DNA of 64,000 nt from Sphingomonas endophytica (GCF_014199415.1 NZ_JACIJN010000001.1:1-64000); one strand, 5' to 3'. Numbered from the stretch's first letter, positions 34,920 to 44,309 are shown. The notes: generated by a model from the letters alone, not told the origin. Numbers and translations are program-made.

Positions 34920-36692
34920 TCAGCCGGCGAGCAGCTCTCTCGTGAAAAGCTGTGCGTCCTGACCGAGCAGGGTCAGCGCGCTGCCCAGCGACTGGCTGTC
35001 CTCACGGAAACGGTGAACGGAGGCGGCATTTTCCTCCGCCGACGCCGAAATCTGCTTGCTCGCCGCCGCCAGCCGGCCGCTGCGTTCGCGGACCTTCTCC
35101 AGCAGCGTGTCGAGGTGGCGCACCGACGTGGTCTGCCCGCGCGTCATCCCGACGACATTCTGCGCGACCTCGTCCAGTTCGGAGATCAGGCTGTTGAGGC
35201 TGTCGGTGCAGACGACGACGGTCTCGATCTGCTCCTGCACAGCCTCGATCTTGGTGCGGGCGTCGCTGGTCGACAGGCTGGTCCGGCTCGACAGCGACTT
35301 GATCTCGGCGGCGACGACGGCAAACCCTGCGCCGGCGCGGCCGGCCCGCGCGGCCTCGATGGTCGCGTTGAGCGCGAGCAGGTTCGTCTGCTGCGCAATC
35401 GCGGCGATGACATCGACGATCTGCTCGATCGACGCCGCCTGCGTCTGCGACCGGGCGACCGCGTCGCGGGCGTTGGCGGCATGTTCGTTGATCGAGCGCG
35501 CGGCGCGCCCGGTGCCGGCGACTTCGTCGTCGATGCTGGCGAAGGCGCGCGCCACCCGCTGTGTCGCCTCGTTCGCTTCGCGCATCTCGTCCGTCAGTTG
35601 GTGAGCGATGACGTCGAGGTCGTGTGCGAGCTGTTGCTCGACGCCTGCCGACGACAACAGGCTTTCGGCGTGGCGGTCGAGATGCTGCATGGCGCGCTGC
35701 GCGTCGCGGATCGCGCCCGCCACCCGGTCCTCGAACGAGGCGGCGAGCTGCGCCATGATCGTGCGGCGCTGTTGCTCGGCCTGCTCCTCGGTGTGCCGGA
35801 TCGCCTCCGCGTTGCGCCGGTCGCGCTCCTGCGCCTCGTCACGCAGCGCCGCCGCCTGTCGCTCGAGCGTGCGCGCGGTATCGCGCTGCGTCTGAAAGGT
35901 CTGCAGCGCGGTGACCATCAGCCCGAGCTCGTCGCCGCGCCGCAGCGGCGCGAGGTCGAGGTTCTCGCCGTTCATGATCGAGCGCGTCGCACCCGCGATG
36001 TCGGTGATCGAGCGGACCGTCGAGCGGCTGATGACGAACGCGAGGCTGAGCCCGAGTAGGATCGTCACGACCGACAGGATGATGATCAGGAGCACCGTCA
36101 TGCGGGTGGTCAGCACCGCCTCGGCGGCGCTGGCGTCGGCATGGTCGACCCCCGCCTTCGACACCTGCCGGATGCGTTGCTCGACCAGCGCCGCATGGGC
36201 GCGGAACGGCGCGATCATCGCCGCGCTGCTGCCGAAATCGAGTTCCAGCATCGCGGTGATGACGCTGACCGTCTCGCGATAGCGATCGAGCACCGTCACT
36301 GCGCGCATGATCGCCGCGCCATCGGTGGGATGCCCGGTGCGATAGGCCAACAGGTCGGCGCGGACCTGCGCCAGACCGCTTTGGATCGCAGCACGATCGC
36401 GCCCGACGTCGAAGGCCGGATTGGCGGCCTTCGATACCAGCAGTCGGTAGACGCGGGAGTCGTTGGCGCCGAACTGACGTTCGATCGCATTCAGCCGCCC
36501 GATGTCGTGCATGTCGCCGCGCACGATCCCGCTGACGTTGCGGTCGGCGACCAGCAACGCCGCCGCGCTGAGCGCCGCGACCGCGATGAACAGGCCGAGC
36601 ATCAGCAGCGGCGTCGCCGCCACCTTGGTGGCGAGCGGCCGGTCGGCGAGCCGCGCGCGTCGCTCGATCCAGTCTGCCAGCGCCGCGATCAT
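34920..36692 (-). CDS. Methyl-accepting chemoreceptor-like protein with HAMP
   Basis: A 590-residue membrane receptor. TM1 spans about residues 24-50, a periplasmic helical domain about 50-205, TM2 about 206-228, then HAMP (to about 280), a coiled coil, and the signalling tip QTNLLALNATIEAARAGRAG near residue 435, with Arg where most receptors have Glu. No CheW, CheA or CheR gene is near and no CheR-docking pentapeptide ends the protein. It starts one base after the stop of the TonB receptor gene, itself coupled to a YfiR-like gene. This context suggests that it relays an envelope signal rather than ordinary chemotaxis. Confidence 0.9.
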   Translation of the reverse strand: MIAALADWIERRARLADRPLATKVAATPLLMLGLFIAVAALSAAALLVADRNVSGIVRGDMHDIGRLNAIERQFGANDSRVYRLLVSKAANPAFDVGRDRAAIQSGLAQVRADLLAYRTGHPTDGAAIMRAVTVLDRYRETVSVITAMLELDFGSSAAMIAPFRAHAALVEQRIRQVSKAGVDHADASAAEAVLTTRMTVLLIIILSVVTILLGLSLAFVISRSTVRSITDIAGATRSIMNGENLDLAPLRRGDELGLMVTALQTFQTQRDTARTLERQAAALRDEAQERDRRNAEAIRHTEEQAEQQRRTIMAQLAASFEDRVAGAIRDAQRAMQHLDRHAESLLSSAGVEQQLAHDLDVIAHQLTDEMREANEATQRVARAFASIDDEVAGTGRAARSINEHAANARDAVARSQTQAASIEQIVDVIAAIAQQTNLLALNATIEAARAGRAGAGFAVVAAEIKSLSSRTSLSTSDARTKIEAVQEQIETVVVCTDSLNSLISELDEVAQNVVGMTRGQTTSVRHLDTLLEKVRERSGRLAAASKQISASAEENAASVHRFREDSQSLGSALTLLGQDAQLFTRELLAG

Positions 36693-36693
36693 C

Positions 36694-38739
36694 TCAGATG
36701 CTCAGCCGGAGGCCGGCGCGCAGCCGGCGATCCGCGGGGATCGGCGAGCCTGCCACGCCGGACGCCAGCGTCAGGTTCTCCGCCGCGACATAGCCAGCCA
36801 GACGCGTGGTGAAGCGATAGCCGATGCGCGCATCGATCCCGATCGCATCCTCGACGCGGAACAATGCCAGTTGCTGCATGGCCGTGAAGGCGAACTGGCG
36901 CGTCGGCGACGTGTATCGCGCCAGCGCGGCGAGATACCAGCGACCGCCGGCGTCATAGCCGAGCGCGACGTTCGCCTTGTGCTGCGGCGTGGTGGCACGC
37001 GGCGAGAAGGCGAGCGCGATCGGCGCGGCGAGGCTGCCGACCTGCTCGTCGGTATGCGTCCAGGTGTAGTTGGTCCGCCACGTCAGCGCAGCGTGCCGCC
37101 CCGAAGCGGACAGTTCGACGCCATATGTCTGATAGTCGCCGGCGACCTGAAAACGCGCGACCGCCACCGGGGCGGGTACGAGATGGAATTCGAGCAGATC
37201 CTGCAGCCCGTCGCCCGGCGAAGCGATCGCATCGCTCGTCCGGGTGTAGAAGCCGGTCGCCTCCAGCCGTGTGCTGCCCAGGTCATGCGCATAGCCCAGC
37301 TCGCCGCTCCAGGTGCCGACGGGGTCGAGCAACGGCGATCCCGCGACGAACACGGGGAAGGGGAGCGGGGTGGCGGTGACCAGCGGAATGCGGACCCCGA
37401 ACGTGGTCAGCGACGGCAATTGGTACCCGCGGCCGCCGTTGAGCCGCACACGCCCGTTGGCGCCGACCTGCACCAGCAACGCCGCATTGAGGCTGACGCG
37501 GCTGAAGGCGCGATCGAAGCTCGCCGGATCGTTGAACGCCGGCTGCGCCACCGGCCCGGACGCGCCCAGCCAGAGCCGGTCGAACCGTGCGGCGGTGGTG
37601 AGCGCGACGCGATCGCCGAAATGGAGGTCGAGCATCGCGTCGACCGACGCGACGTCGTAGCTGATCGTGTCGGCGAACTGCGCGTCGCCGACGATCCGGT
37701 TGTTGCGATATTCGCTGCCGAGCCGGATGACGTTGTTGTCGCCGAAGCGATAGAGCCCCGCCGCCTTGAGCGAAACGATGCGGTTGTCGATTTCCAGCGC
37801 GGCGTTCGGCCGGTCCCTGAGCGCGTCCTTGCCATAGGTCGCGTCCAGCCAGTTGACGAAGCCGCTGACCGTCAGCCCGCCCCAGGCGGTGTCGCGCGCG
37901 ACGCTCGCATGGACGTTGCCGCTGCGGTAGAATTGATTCGAAAGGATCTGGCTCGGCAGATATTCCATCTGCCCGTTCGTGGCATAGCCGCCGCCGACCG
38001 TCGCCGTGGTGCGGCCGACGTGCACGAACAATTCGCTCGCGACCTGCGACGCGGTCACGTCGGGCAAGCGGCCGGGCGTCAGCAAGGCGTCGGGCACGCG
38101 GCGCTCGTCCTCGCGCAGATGCTGCGCGCTCAGCTTGATCCCGATCCCGGCGGCAAGCGGCACCATCACCGAACCGGCGACGCGCGCGCGATCGTGATCG
38201 CCGAGCGCGGCGACCAGCGTCGCCGCGGGGGCGTCCCCCGGCTTTTTGGTGATGATGTTGACGACCCCGCTGGCGGCGTTGAAGCCGAACAGCGCGCTGG
38301 CCGGGCCGCGTACCAGCTCGATCTGCTGGATGTCCTCGATCGGCACGCCCAGCAGGTTCCAGTCGGTCATGCCGTAATGGTCGAGATAGACCTGTCGGCC
38401 GTCCACCAGCACCAGCAGCCGCGCGTTATAGCTCTGCACGCCGCCGCGGACCGCCACGTCGCTTTGCCCCGCGGTCCAGCGGTTGACGTCGATCCCGGCA
38501 TATCCCTTGAGCAGCCCCGGCACGTCATGCGCGGGCGAGCGGGCGATCTGCTCGGCGGTGATGATGACGGTGGAGGCGGGCACCTCCGAGCCGCGTTGCG
38601 GACGCCCGGTGACGCTGGTGGTGACGGGCTCGCCCATCACTGCCTCGAGCGCCGAATAATCGACGGTCTGGGCAGCGGCAGGAACGACGGGCAGCGCCAT
38701 CGCGGCGATGGCGGCCAGCATGCGCGAATGGCGCATCAT
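36694..38739 (-). CDS. TonB-type outer-membrane receptor in a YfiR-receptor-chemoreceptor operon
   Basis: A 681-residue receptor. The signal peptide ends near PAAAQ (about residue 24); the mature N-terminus DYSALEAVMGEPVTTSVTG includes a TonB-box-like stretch. The plug domain shows LLVLVDGRQVYLDHYGMTDW, IQQIELVRGPASALFGFNAA and SGVVNIITKKPG. The barrel ends in RRLRAGLRLSI. This plug subtype is the one often found beside YfiR-like genes. The start is ATG 38739 (MM), which shares one base with the upstream stop (TGATG). It may sense a ligand as well as, or instead of, importing it. Confidence 0.91.
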   Translation of the reverse strand: MMRHSRMLAAIAAMALPVVPAAAQTVDYSALEAVMGEPVTTSVTGRPQRGSEVPASTVIITAEQIARSPAHDVPGLLKGYAGIDVNRWTAGQSDVAVRGGVQSYNARLLVLVDGRQVYLDHYGMTDWNLLGVPIEDIQQIELVRGPASALFGFNAASGVVNIITKKPGDAPAATLVAALGDHDRARVAGSVMVPLAAGIGIKLSAQHLREDERRVPDALLTPGRLPDVTASQVASELFVHVGRTTATVGGGYATNGQMEYLPSQILSNQFYRSGNVHASVARDTAWGGLTVSGFVNWLDATYGKDALRDRPNAALEIDNRIVSLKAAGLYRFGDNNVIRLGSEYRNNRIVGDAQFADTISYDVASVDAMLDLHFGDRVALTTAARFDRLWLGASGPVAQPAFNDPASFDRAFSRVSLNAALLVQVGANGRVRLNGGRGYQLPSLTTFGVRIPLVTATPLPFPVFVAGSPLLDPVGTWSGELGYAHDLGSTRLEATGFYTRTSDAIASPGDGLQDLLEFHLVPAPVAVARFQVAGDYQTYGVELSASGRHAALTWRTNYTWTHTDEQVGSLAAPIALAFSPRATTPQHKANVALGYDAGGRWYLAALARYTSPTRQFAFTAMQQLALFRVEDAIGIDARIGYRFTTRLAGYVAAENLTLASGVAGSPIPADRRLRAGLRLSI

Positions 38740-39245
38740 CAAATCTCCTTGACCAGCATCAGGAATGCCGATCCGAACTTGGCATCTACGGCGCGCGCGG
38801 CGGCGCGATTGACGGTGATCTGGACCCGCGGGCTGGTCGCGATCGCGACCACGCAGCGCGCCGACGCCACACACGACTGGTCGGAGGTGATCGTGACCAC
38901 ATGGTTGCGGGTCGCGGCCTGCGCGATCTCGTCCTGCTCGCCGCGCAACCCGCCGGTGACGAACGCCACCTGCGTTCCGGCCAGCGTGCCGAGCGCACCA
39001 ACGGCGATGCGCTTCACCCGGATCCGGCCCTTGCCCGCGCCGATCGCGCGTTCGATCGATGCTGCCTCGGCGACAGAATCGGCGTTGCCGGGGGCGTAGA
39101 TGATCGCGGTCTGGATCGGTCCGGACGGCGGCAATTGGAGGAACGAGATGACCCGCGTGGCGACGGGGACGTTGAGCTCTGCCGCCGAGGGGGCGGTGAC
39201 ACTCATCACCCCGATCGTGGCAGTGGCGATTAAGGAAGCGCGCAA
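38739..39245 (-). CDS. YfiR-like periplasmic protein (DUF4154)
   Basis: A 168-residue exported protein: signal peptide to about residue 22 (PSAA), then the DUF4154/YfiR pattern with TAIIYAPGNADS, a cysteine pair SCVASARC (Cys125, Cys131) and C-terminal VDAKFGSAFLMLVKEI. In Pseudomonas, YfiR is a periplasmic repressor of the diguanylate cyclase YfiN and is controlled by redox state through disulfides. Here no cyclase follows; instead its stop overlaps the receptor start and a HAMP chemoreceptor comes third. It is the first gene of this operon. Confidence 0.82.
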   Translation of the reverse strand: MRASLIATATIGVMSVTAPSAAELNVPVATRVISFLQLPPSGPIQTAIIYAPGNADSVAEAASIERAIGAGKGRIRVKRIAVGALGTLAGTQVAFVTGGLRGEQDEIAQAATRNHVVTITSDQSCVASARCVVAIATSPRVQITVNRAAARAVDAKFGSAFLMLVKEI

Positions 39246-39267
39246 CTGTAAATTCCCGACGTTAGCG

Positions 39268-39300
39268 GACCCGCTTACGGGTCGTGCCTCACCAATTGGT
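39268..39300. promoter_or_regulatory. Two palindromes between divergent yfiR-like and gntP genes
   Basis: GACCCG-CTTA-CGGGTC (39268-39283) and ACCAATTGGT (39291-39300), both perfect, lie 7 bases apart in the 167-base gap between the divergent genes, 23-55 bases upstream of the yfiR-like start. Likely operator or promoter elements; the binding protein is unknown. Confidence 0.4.
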
Positions 39301-39412
39301 TAACGGCAGGTGCTGCGCCAAAGGTCGTGATTGACGCGGAGGCGGCAAATGCGCTGTCTGGGCAGATGACCGATCAACGACTTCGCTTCTGCTACGCGGT
39401 GGTTAATCCCGG

Positions 39413-40732
39413 ATGATGCTGTTCTCGATCGTCGCGGCGCTGGGGGTGTTGATCGTCCTGGTGGCGCTGCGCGCGCCGCCGTTCCTCGCCTTCGTCGTGG
39501 CTGCGCTCTGCGCCGCCTTGCTCCTCGGCGTGCCGCTCGCGCGCATACCCGGAGCGATCGAAAAGGGGATCGGCGACACGATCGGCCCGGTCGTTATCAC
39601 GATCGTGCTCGGTGCGTTCCTCGGCAAGCTGATCGCCGACAGCGGCGCGGCGCAGCGGATCGCGGACACGCTGATCGGCTGGTGCGGGCCGTCGCGGCTG
39701 CCGATCGCGATGGCGGCGACCGGGTTCCTCGTCGGCATCCCGCTGTTCTACAATGTCGGCTTCGTGCTGATGGTGCCGCTGATCTTCTCGATCGTGTTGC
39801 GATCGGGGTTGCCGGCGGTGCATGTCGGCATCCCGTTGCTCGCCGGCCTGTCGATCGCGCACGGCTTCCTGCCGCCGCACCCGTCGCCGACCGCGGTGGT
39901 GGCGCAGCTCGGCGCCGATCTGGGCGTCACGCTGATCTACGGCCTGATCGTCGGGCTCCCCACGCTGGCGATCGCCGGCCCGCTGTTCGCGACGACGCTC
40001 AAGGGCATCGCCACGCCGCGCTCGCCCTTGTTCGACGCGGCGGTGGCGTCCGGCGACCGCGCGCGGCCCGGCGCGTTCGCCAGCTTCGTCTGCGCGCTGC
40101 TGCCGGTGATCCTCATCGCCGGGGCGACCGCGCTGCACTATGCGCCGCTTCCCCCGGCCACCGCCACCGCGATCGCGTTCGTCGGGCATCCCACCAACGT
40201 GCTGCTGCTGTCGATCGCGGTCGGGATCGTCGCGCTGGGGCGGAGCGCCGGACTGACCCGCGCCGAGATCATGGACGGCTTCACGGTCGCGATCCGCGAC
40301 ATCGCGCCGATCCTGCTCATCATCGCGGGCGCCGGCGGGTTGAAGCAGGTGCTGGTGGAGAGCGGGGCGGACAAGGTGCTCGCCACGCAACTCGCCGGCC
40401 TGCCGCTGCCCCCGCTCGCGCTCGGCTGGCTGCTGGCGTGCGTGATCCGCATCGCGGTCGGCTCGGCGACGGTCGCGGGGCTGACCGCGGGCGGGCTGAT
40501 CCAGCCGGTGATCGTCGCGACCGGCGCGGACGCCAATCTGATGGTGCTGGCGATCGGGGCGGGCAGCCTGATGTGCAGCCATGTCAATGACTCGGGCTTC
40601 TGGATGTTCAAGGAATATTTCGGCCTGTCGTTGCGCGATACGTTCCGGTCCTGGTCGCTGATGGAAACGCTGGTCGGCGTGTTCGGGCTGCTCTTCGTGC
40701 TGCTGCTCGACGCGCTGCTGCGGCTTGGCTAG
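39413..40732 (+). CDS. GntP-family gluconate:proton symporter
   Basis: A 439-residue permease with about 12-14 membrane helices of the GntP/GntT family, which takes up gluconate and related sugar acids. Family segments include GFLVGIPLFYNVGFVLMVPL in parts (for example FYNVGFVLMVPL), HGFLPPHPSPTAV and HVNDSGFWMFKEYFGLS. No gluconokinase is near. An epoxide-hydrolase-like gene follows 25 bases later on the same strand. Confidence 0.92.
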   Translation: MMLFSIVAALGVLIVLVALRAPPFLAFVVAALCAALLLGVPLARIPGAIEKGIGDTIGPVVITIVLGAFLGKLIADSGAAQRIADTLIGWCGPSRLPIAMAATGFLVGIPLFYNVGFVLMVPLIFSIVLRSGLPAVHVGIPLLAGLSIAHGFLPPHPSPTAVVAQLGADLGVTLIYGLIVGLPTLAIAGPLFATTLKGIATPRSPLFDAAVASGDRARPGAFASFVCALLPVILIAGATALHYAPLPPATATAIAFVGHPTNVLLLSIAVGIVALGRSAGLTRAEIMDGFTVAIRDIAPILLIIAGAGGLKQVLVESGADKVLATQLAGLPLPPLALGWLLACVIRIAVGSATVAGLTAGGLIQPVIVATGADANLMVLAIGAGSLMCSHVNDSGFWMFKEYFGLSLRDTFRSWSLMETLVGVFGLLFVLLLDALLRLG

Positions 40733-40757
40733 CATCCGTGCGCGGGGAGGATCGGCG

Positions 40758-41723
40758 ATGCGCGGGTTCAGCGAATATCGGGTCGAGGCGAACGGGATCC
40801 GCCAGCACGTGATCGAGGCGGGAAGCGGACCGGCGATCCTCCTGTGTCACGGCTTTCCCGAACTCGGCTATTCGTGGCGGCACCAGCTGCGCGCGCTTGC
40901 CGATGCCGGCTATCGCGCGATCGCGCCCGACATGCGCGGCTATGGCGGCACGACCGTGCCTGACGGTGTCGAGCATTACACGATCTTCCATCTGACCGGC
41001 GACATGGTCGCGTTGCTCGAGGCGCTCGGCATCGCGGAGGCGGCGATCGTCGGGCATGACTGGGGCGCGCCGGTCGCCTGGACCGCGGCACAGCTTCGCC
41101 CCGATCTGTTCAGGGCGGTGCTGGGGATGTCGGTGCCGTTCGCGCGGCGCGGATCGATCAGCAGCCTCGCCAAGCTGCGCCGCGCCGGGCTCGATGCCTA
41201 TTACCAGCTCTATTTCCAGACCCCCGGCAGGGCGGAGCGCGAGCTGGAGGCCGATGTCGATACGGCGATGCGCCGGATCATGTGGAGCCTCTCCGCCGGG
41301 CCGTCGACCGCATGGAGCGGGATGATCGGTCCGGCGGGCGCGCTGGCGGCGTTCCACGAACCCGACCAGCCGATGCCATGGCTCGGCGACGAGGACCTTG
41401 CCCGCTATGGTGCCGCGTTCCGCGCAACGGGGTTCGCGGGCGCGCTGAACTGGTATCGCAATATCGAACGCAACTGGGAACTGACCGCGTCGCTGGCAGG
41501 GCTAGGGATCACGCAGCCGGCATGGTTCGTCATCGGCGATCGCGACCCGATCCTTCCGGCGGTCAGACCCGCGATCGATGTACTGCCGCAGACGGTGCCC
41601 GGCCTGCGCGGGACGACGATGCTGCCCGGCGTCGGTCACTGGCTCCAGCAGGAGGCCAGCGGCGCGGTGAACGCGGTGCTGATCGACTTTCTCTCGCGGA
41701 GCTTCCCCGCAACGCCGGGGTGA
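40758..41723 (+). CDS. Epoxide-hydrolase-like alpha/beta hydrolase
   Basis: A 321-residue alpha/beta hydrolase. HGFPE near residue 32 forms the oxyanion hole, the nucleophile is Asp101 in GHDWGAPVAW, and the histidine is His294 in GVGHWLQQE. An aspartate nucleophile with a WRHQ segment fits soluble epoxide hydrolases; haloalkane dehalogenases are the alternative. No signal peptide. It follows gntP closely and converges with the DUF2891 gene with only 5 bases between. Confidence 0.9.
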   Translation: MRGFSEYRVEANGIRQHVIEAGSGPAILLCHGFPELGYSWRHQLRALADAGYRAIAPDMRGYGGTTVPDGVEHYTIFHLTGDMVALLEALGIAEAAIVGHDWGAPVAWTAAQLRPDLFRAVLGMSVPFARRGSISSLAKLRRAGLDAYYQLYFQTPGRAERELEADVDTAMRRIMWSLSAGPSTAWSGMIGPAGALAAFHEPDQPMPWLGDEDLARYGAAFRATGFAGALNWYRNIERNWELTASLAGLGITQPAWFVIGDRDPILPAVRPAIDVLPQTVPGLRGTTMLPGVGHWLQQEASGAVNAVLIDFLSRSFPATPG

Positions 41724-41728
41724 GCGCG

Positions 41729-42739
41729 CTACGCGCCGCCCGCGACGTCGACCCCGGTCGCGAGCAGCGCGAAGGTCGCGAGCCAGTGGCTGCCCATGTA
41801 ATCGTCATCGAGGTGCGGCAGGCTGGCGGCGAGATGCCGCTCGGCGGTGCCGCGCATTGCCGGGGCGGCGGGATGCGCCGGACCGAGCGCCGCGGCGATC
41901 GCGCGCCAGCACCAGGCGCGGCTGAGATTGAGCCCGTCGAGATGCGCGATCTTGCCATCGCTGCGATCCGACACCGTCGCAGGGTGGAATAGGGTCGCAG
42001 GCGCGCCGCGCGCGAGATCGGGCAGGAAGGCGCCGAACCACGCCGCGAACGCCGGGGCGGCGAGCACCCGGCTCATCAGCACGGCCTCGACCAAGGCGGA
42101 GGACAGGAAGTCGTCCCCCGACGGCTCCCACGCCTGGCAGCCGCGATCGTCACCGAACCAGTCACCCGCCCGCGCGTCGATCAACGCGACGAGCGCGGCA
42201 TCGTGTCGCATCGCCCAGTCGCGCGCCAGCACCAGCGCGAAGGCGGTATTGCCGTGCGTACCCGCGCGGATCGGATAGGTGAGTTTGGGCAGATAGGATC
42301 TGAACCGCTCCGCAAAGGCCGCCGCGAGCGGCGCGAGCGCCGCGGCCCAGGCTTTGTCGTGCCGCGCCGCCTCGGCATGGAGCGCGAGCAGCCACGCCCA
42401 GCCATAGGGCCGCTCGAACCCGGTGGACAGCGGCCGGTCGAGATAGGCCAGTTCGCCCGCGACCAGCGTCGGGGTAAGCAGCGCGTCGGCGCGCGCCACG
42501 ATCGCCGCCGCCTCGGGCAGGTCGGGGAACAGCCGCCGAACCGTCAGCAACTGCCACCAGCCATGAACACAGCTGTGCCAGTCGAAACTGCCATGGAAGA
42601 TCGGGTGGAGCATGGCCGGCGTCGCGGCGTCGTGCGCGCCGGTCAGCACATGATCGAGCTTATAGGGATATTCGCGCCCGACATGGTCGAGCGTGATCCG
42701 CGCGAAACGGCGGGCGAGTACGGGATCGAGTGTCGTCAT
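41729..42739 (-). CDS. DUF2891 protein in the 5-oxoproline operon
   Basis: A 336-residue cytoplasmic protein of the DUF2891 family, probably an (alpha/alpha) toroid, with HPIFHGSFDWHSCVHGWWQ near residue 41, LPKLTYPIRAGTHGNTAFAL, WEPSGDDFLSSAL and DDDYMGSHWLATFA. The conserved His, Trp and Asp residues suggest an enzyme, but no reaction is known. The start (42739) overlaps the stop of the DUF979 gene by 4 bases, so it is the last member of a 5-oxoproline (pyroglutamate) operon and may act on a related metabolite. Confidence 0.87.
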   Translation of the reverse strand: MTTLDPVLARRFARITLDHVGREYPYKLDHVLTGAHDAATPAMLHPIFHGSFDWHSCVHGWWQLLTVRRLFPDLPEAAAIVARADALLTPTLVAGELAYLDRPLSTGFERPYGWAWLLALHAEAARHDKAWAAALAPLAAAFAERFRSYLPKLTYPIRAGTHGNTAFALVLARDWAMRHDAALVALIDARAGDWFGDDRGCQAWEPSGDDFLSSALVEAVLMSRVLAAPAFAAWFGAFLPDLARGAPATLFHPATVSDRSDGKIAHLDGLNLSRAWCWRAIAAALGPAHPAAPAMRGTAERHLAASLPHLDDDYMGSHWLATFALLATGVDVAGGA

Positions 42740-43635
42740 CGGACCACCCACCAGAGGAGCAGGATATTGAACGCCAGCAGCAGCAGGGCGGTCGCCGCCT
42801 GCGCCCGGATCACGCCGTAGCGATCGCGCAACTCGAGCAACGCGGCGGGGACGATGTTGAAATTGGCCGCCATCGGGGTCAGCAGCGTGCCGCAAAAGCC
42901 CGCCAGCATCCCCAGCGCCGCGATCGGCGCCGGGTCGCCGCCATAGCGGTGGACGAGCAGCGGGATCGCGACCGCCGACACCATCACCGGAAAGGCGGCG
43001 AACGCATTGCCCATCACGACGGTGAACAGCGCCATGCCGAGCCCATAAGCGAGCGCCGCGCCGAAGATGCTGCCGGTCGGGATCGCCCGGCCGATCAACC
43101 CGCCCACGACCTCGCCGACGCCCGCCAGCGCGAAAACCGCGCCGAGGCTGGCGAGCAATTGCGGCATGATCGCCGCCCAGCCGATCTCGTCGAGCAGCCG
43201 CCGGCCCGCCCGCACGCCCGAGAGCGGCGCGGCGCGGAGCAACAGATGACAGAGCAGCAGCGCGAGCAACGCGCCGACCGCCAGCGCGACGAGCGTCGCT
43301 TGCGCCGGGTCGACGCGCGCCGGCATCTGCTTGAACAGCACGGTGCCTCCCAGCGCCGCAGCGGGGATGACGAGCGCCAGCGCGAGCAACGGCCCTTGCG
43401 GCGCTGCCGCCGTGCTCGCCTCACCACGTTTCATTCGGCCCGAGGTGGCGATCGCCACCAGCGCCAGCACGAGGATGCCGTTGCCGATGTCGCCGAGCCG
43501 GTCGCCCGCGAAAAAGGACAGCGCGAGCAAGGCATGGAACAACGCATTGCTCCAGCGGCGGTCGACCGTCCCGAGGATCGCCGCCGCCGCGAAGAAGCTG
43601 CCCGCGACCAGATAGACAAAGCCGATCCCGATCAT
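42736..43635 (-). CDS. 5-oxoproline transporter, DUF979 subunit
   Basis: A 299-residue inner-membrane protein with about eight to nine helices, matching DUF979, now linked to 5-oxoproline transport together with DUF969. Conserved segments include GNAFAAFPVMVSAVAIPL, GFCGTLLTPMAANFNIVPAALLEL in parts (for example LLTPMAANFNIVPAALL) and YGVIRAQ. Start and stop both overlap neighbouring genes by 4 bases, showing tight coupling. Confidence 0.9.
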   Translation of the reverse strand: MIGIGFVYLVAGSFFAAAAILGTVDRRWSNALFHALLALSFFAGDRLGDIGNGILVLALVAIATSGRMKRGEASTAAAPQGPLLALALVIPAAALGGTVLFKQMPARVDPAQATLVALAVGALLALLLCHLLLRAAPLSGVRAGRRLLDEIGWAAIMPQLLASLGAVFALAGVGEVVGGLIGRAIPTGSIFGAALAYGLGMALFTVVMGNAFAAFPVMVSAVAIPLLVHRYGGDPAPIAALGMLAGFCGTLLTPMAANFNIVPAALLELRDRYGVIRAQAATALLLLAFNILLLWWVVR

Positions 43636-44309
43636 CGCCTGGGCCGCCGCGCCAGCCGGCGGTCGAACAGCCACAGCCGCGTGCCGTGGATCAGGGCAGC
43701 GGCGATCGCTGTCGGGATCGCCCAGACGGAGAGATGAAAAGGCTCGATATGGAAGCCATAGCCGTCCAGCACGCCCTTCATCAGCAGGATCGAGCCGATC
43801 GCGATGAAGATGTCCTCGCCGAAGAACAGCCCGATATTGTCGGTCGCCGCCGCCAGCGCGCGGACGCGTTCGGGATCGGCGCGCGCGTCCTCGTCCGCGC
43901 CCGCGCCCTGCCGCTCCGCCGCGGCCTCGGCCATCGGCGCGACCAGCGGCCGCACGGTCTGCGCATGGCCGGCGATCGCGGTGAGACCAAGCGCGGCGGC
44001 GATCTGCCGGAACAGCAGGTAGCTCGCCAGCAACCGACCGACCGTCAACCCCTTGAGCCCCGCGACCAGCGTGCGGGCGCGTTCCTGCAATCCATGACGC
44101 TCGAGCAGTCCGATGACCGGCAGCACCATATAGATGGCGGTGACGTAGCGCGTCTCGTTGAAGGCATGGCCGAAACGCGCGAGCACCGTCAGCGGCTCGA
44201 GCCCCGCCGCAAGCCCGGTCAGCAACGCCGAGACGATGATGACCAGCAGCGGATGGAAGCGCAGCAGGAAACCAAGCGCGATCACCGCAATCCCGGACAG
44301 AACGAGCAT
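43632..44309 (-). CDS. 5-oxoproline transporter, DUF969 subunit
   Basis: A 225-residue membrane protein with four to six helices, matching DUF969, the partner of DUF979. Conserved parts are LLRFHPLLVIIVSALLTGLAAG (shown in part), FNETRYVTAIYMVLPVIGLLERHGLQERA in parts, and NIGLFFGEDIFIAIGSILLM. ATG 44309 shares one base with the stop of the 5-oxoprolinase gene (TGATG), and its stop overlaps DUF979. It probably brings 5-oxoproline into the cell for the oxoprolinase. Confidence 0.9.
   Translation of the reverse strand: MLVLSGIAVIALGFLLRFHPLLVIIVSALLTGLAAGLEPLTVLARFGHAFNETRYVTAIYMVLPVIGLLERHGLQERARTLVAGLKGLTVGRLLASYLLFRQIAAALGLTAIAGHAQTVRPLVAPMAEAAAERQGAGADEDARADPERVRALAAATDNIGLFFGEDIFIAIGSILLMKGVLDGYGFHIEPFHLSVWAIPTAIAAALIHGTRLWLFDRRLARRPRR

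Noticed and set aside
36502..39099. An 865-codon open frame on the plus strand across the YfiR-receptor-chemoreceptor operon
   Set aside because: It spans three recognisable minus-strand genes and their junctions and gives a low-complexity Arg/Ala/Gly product.
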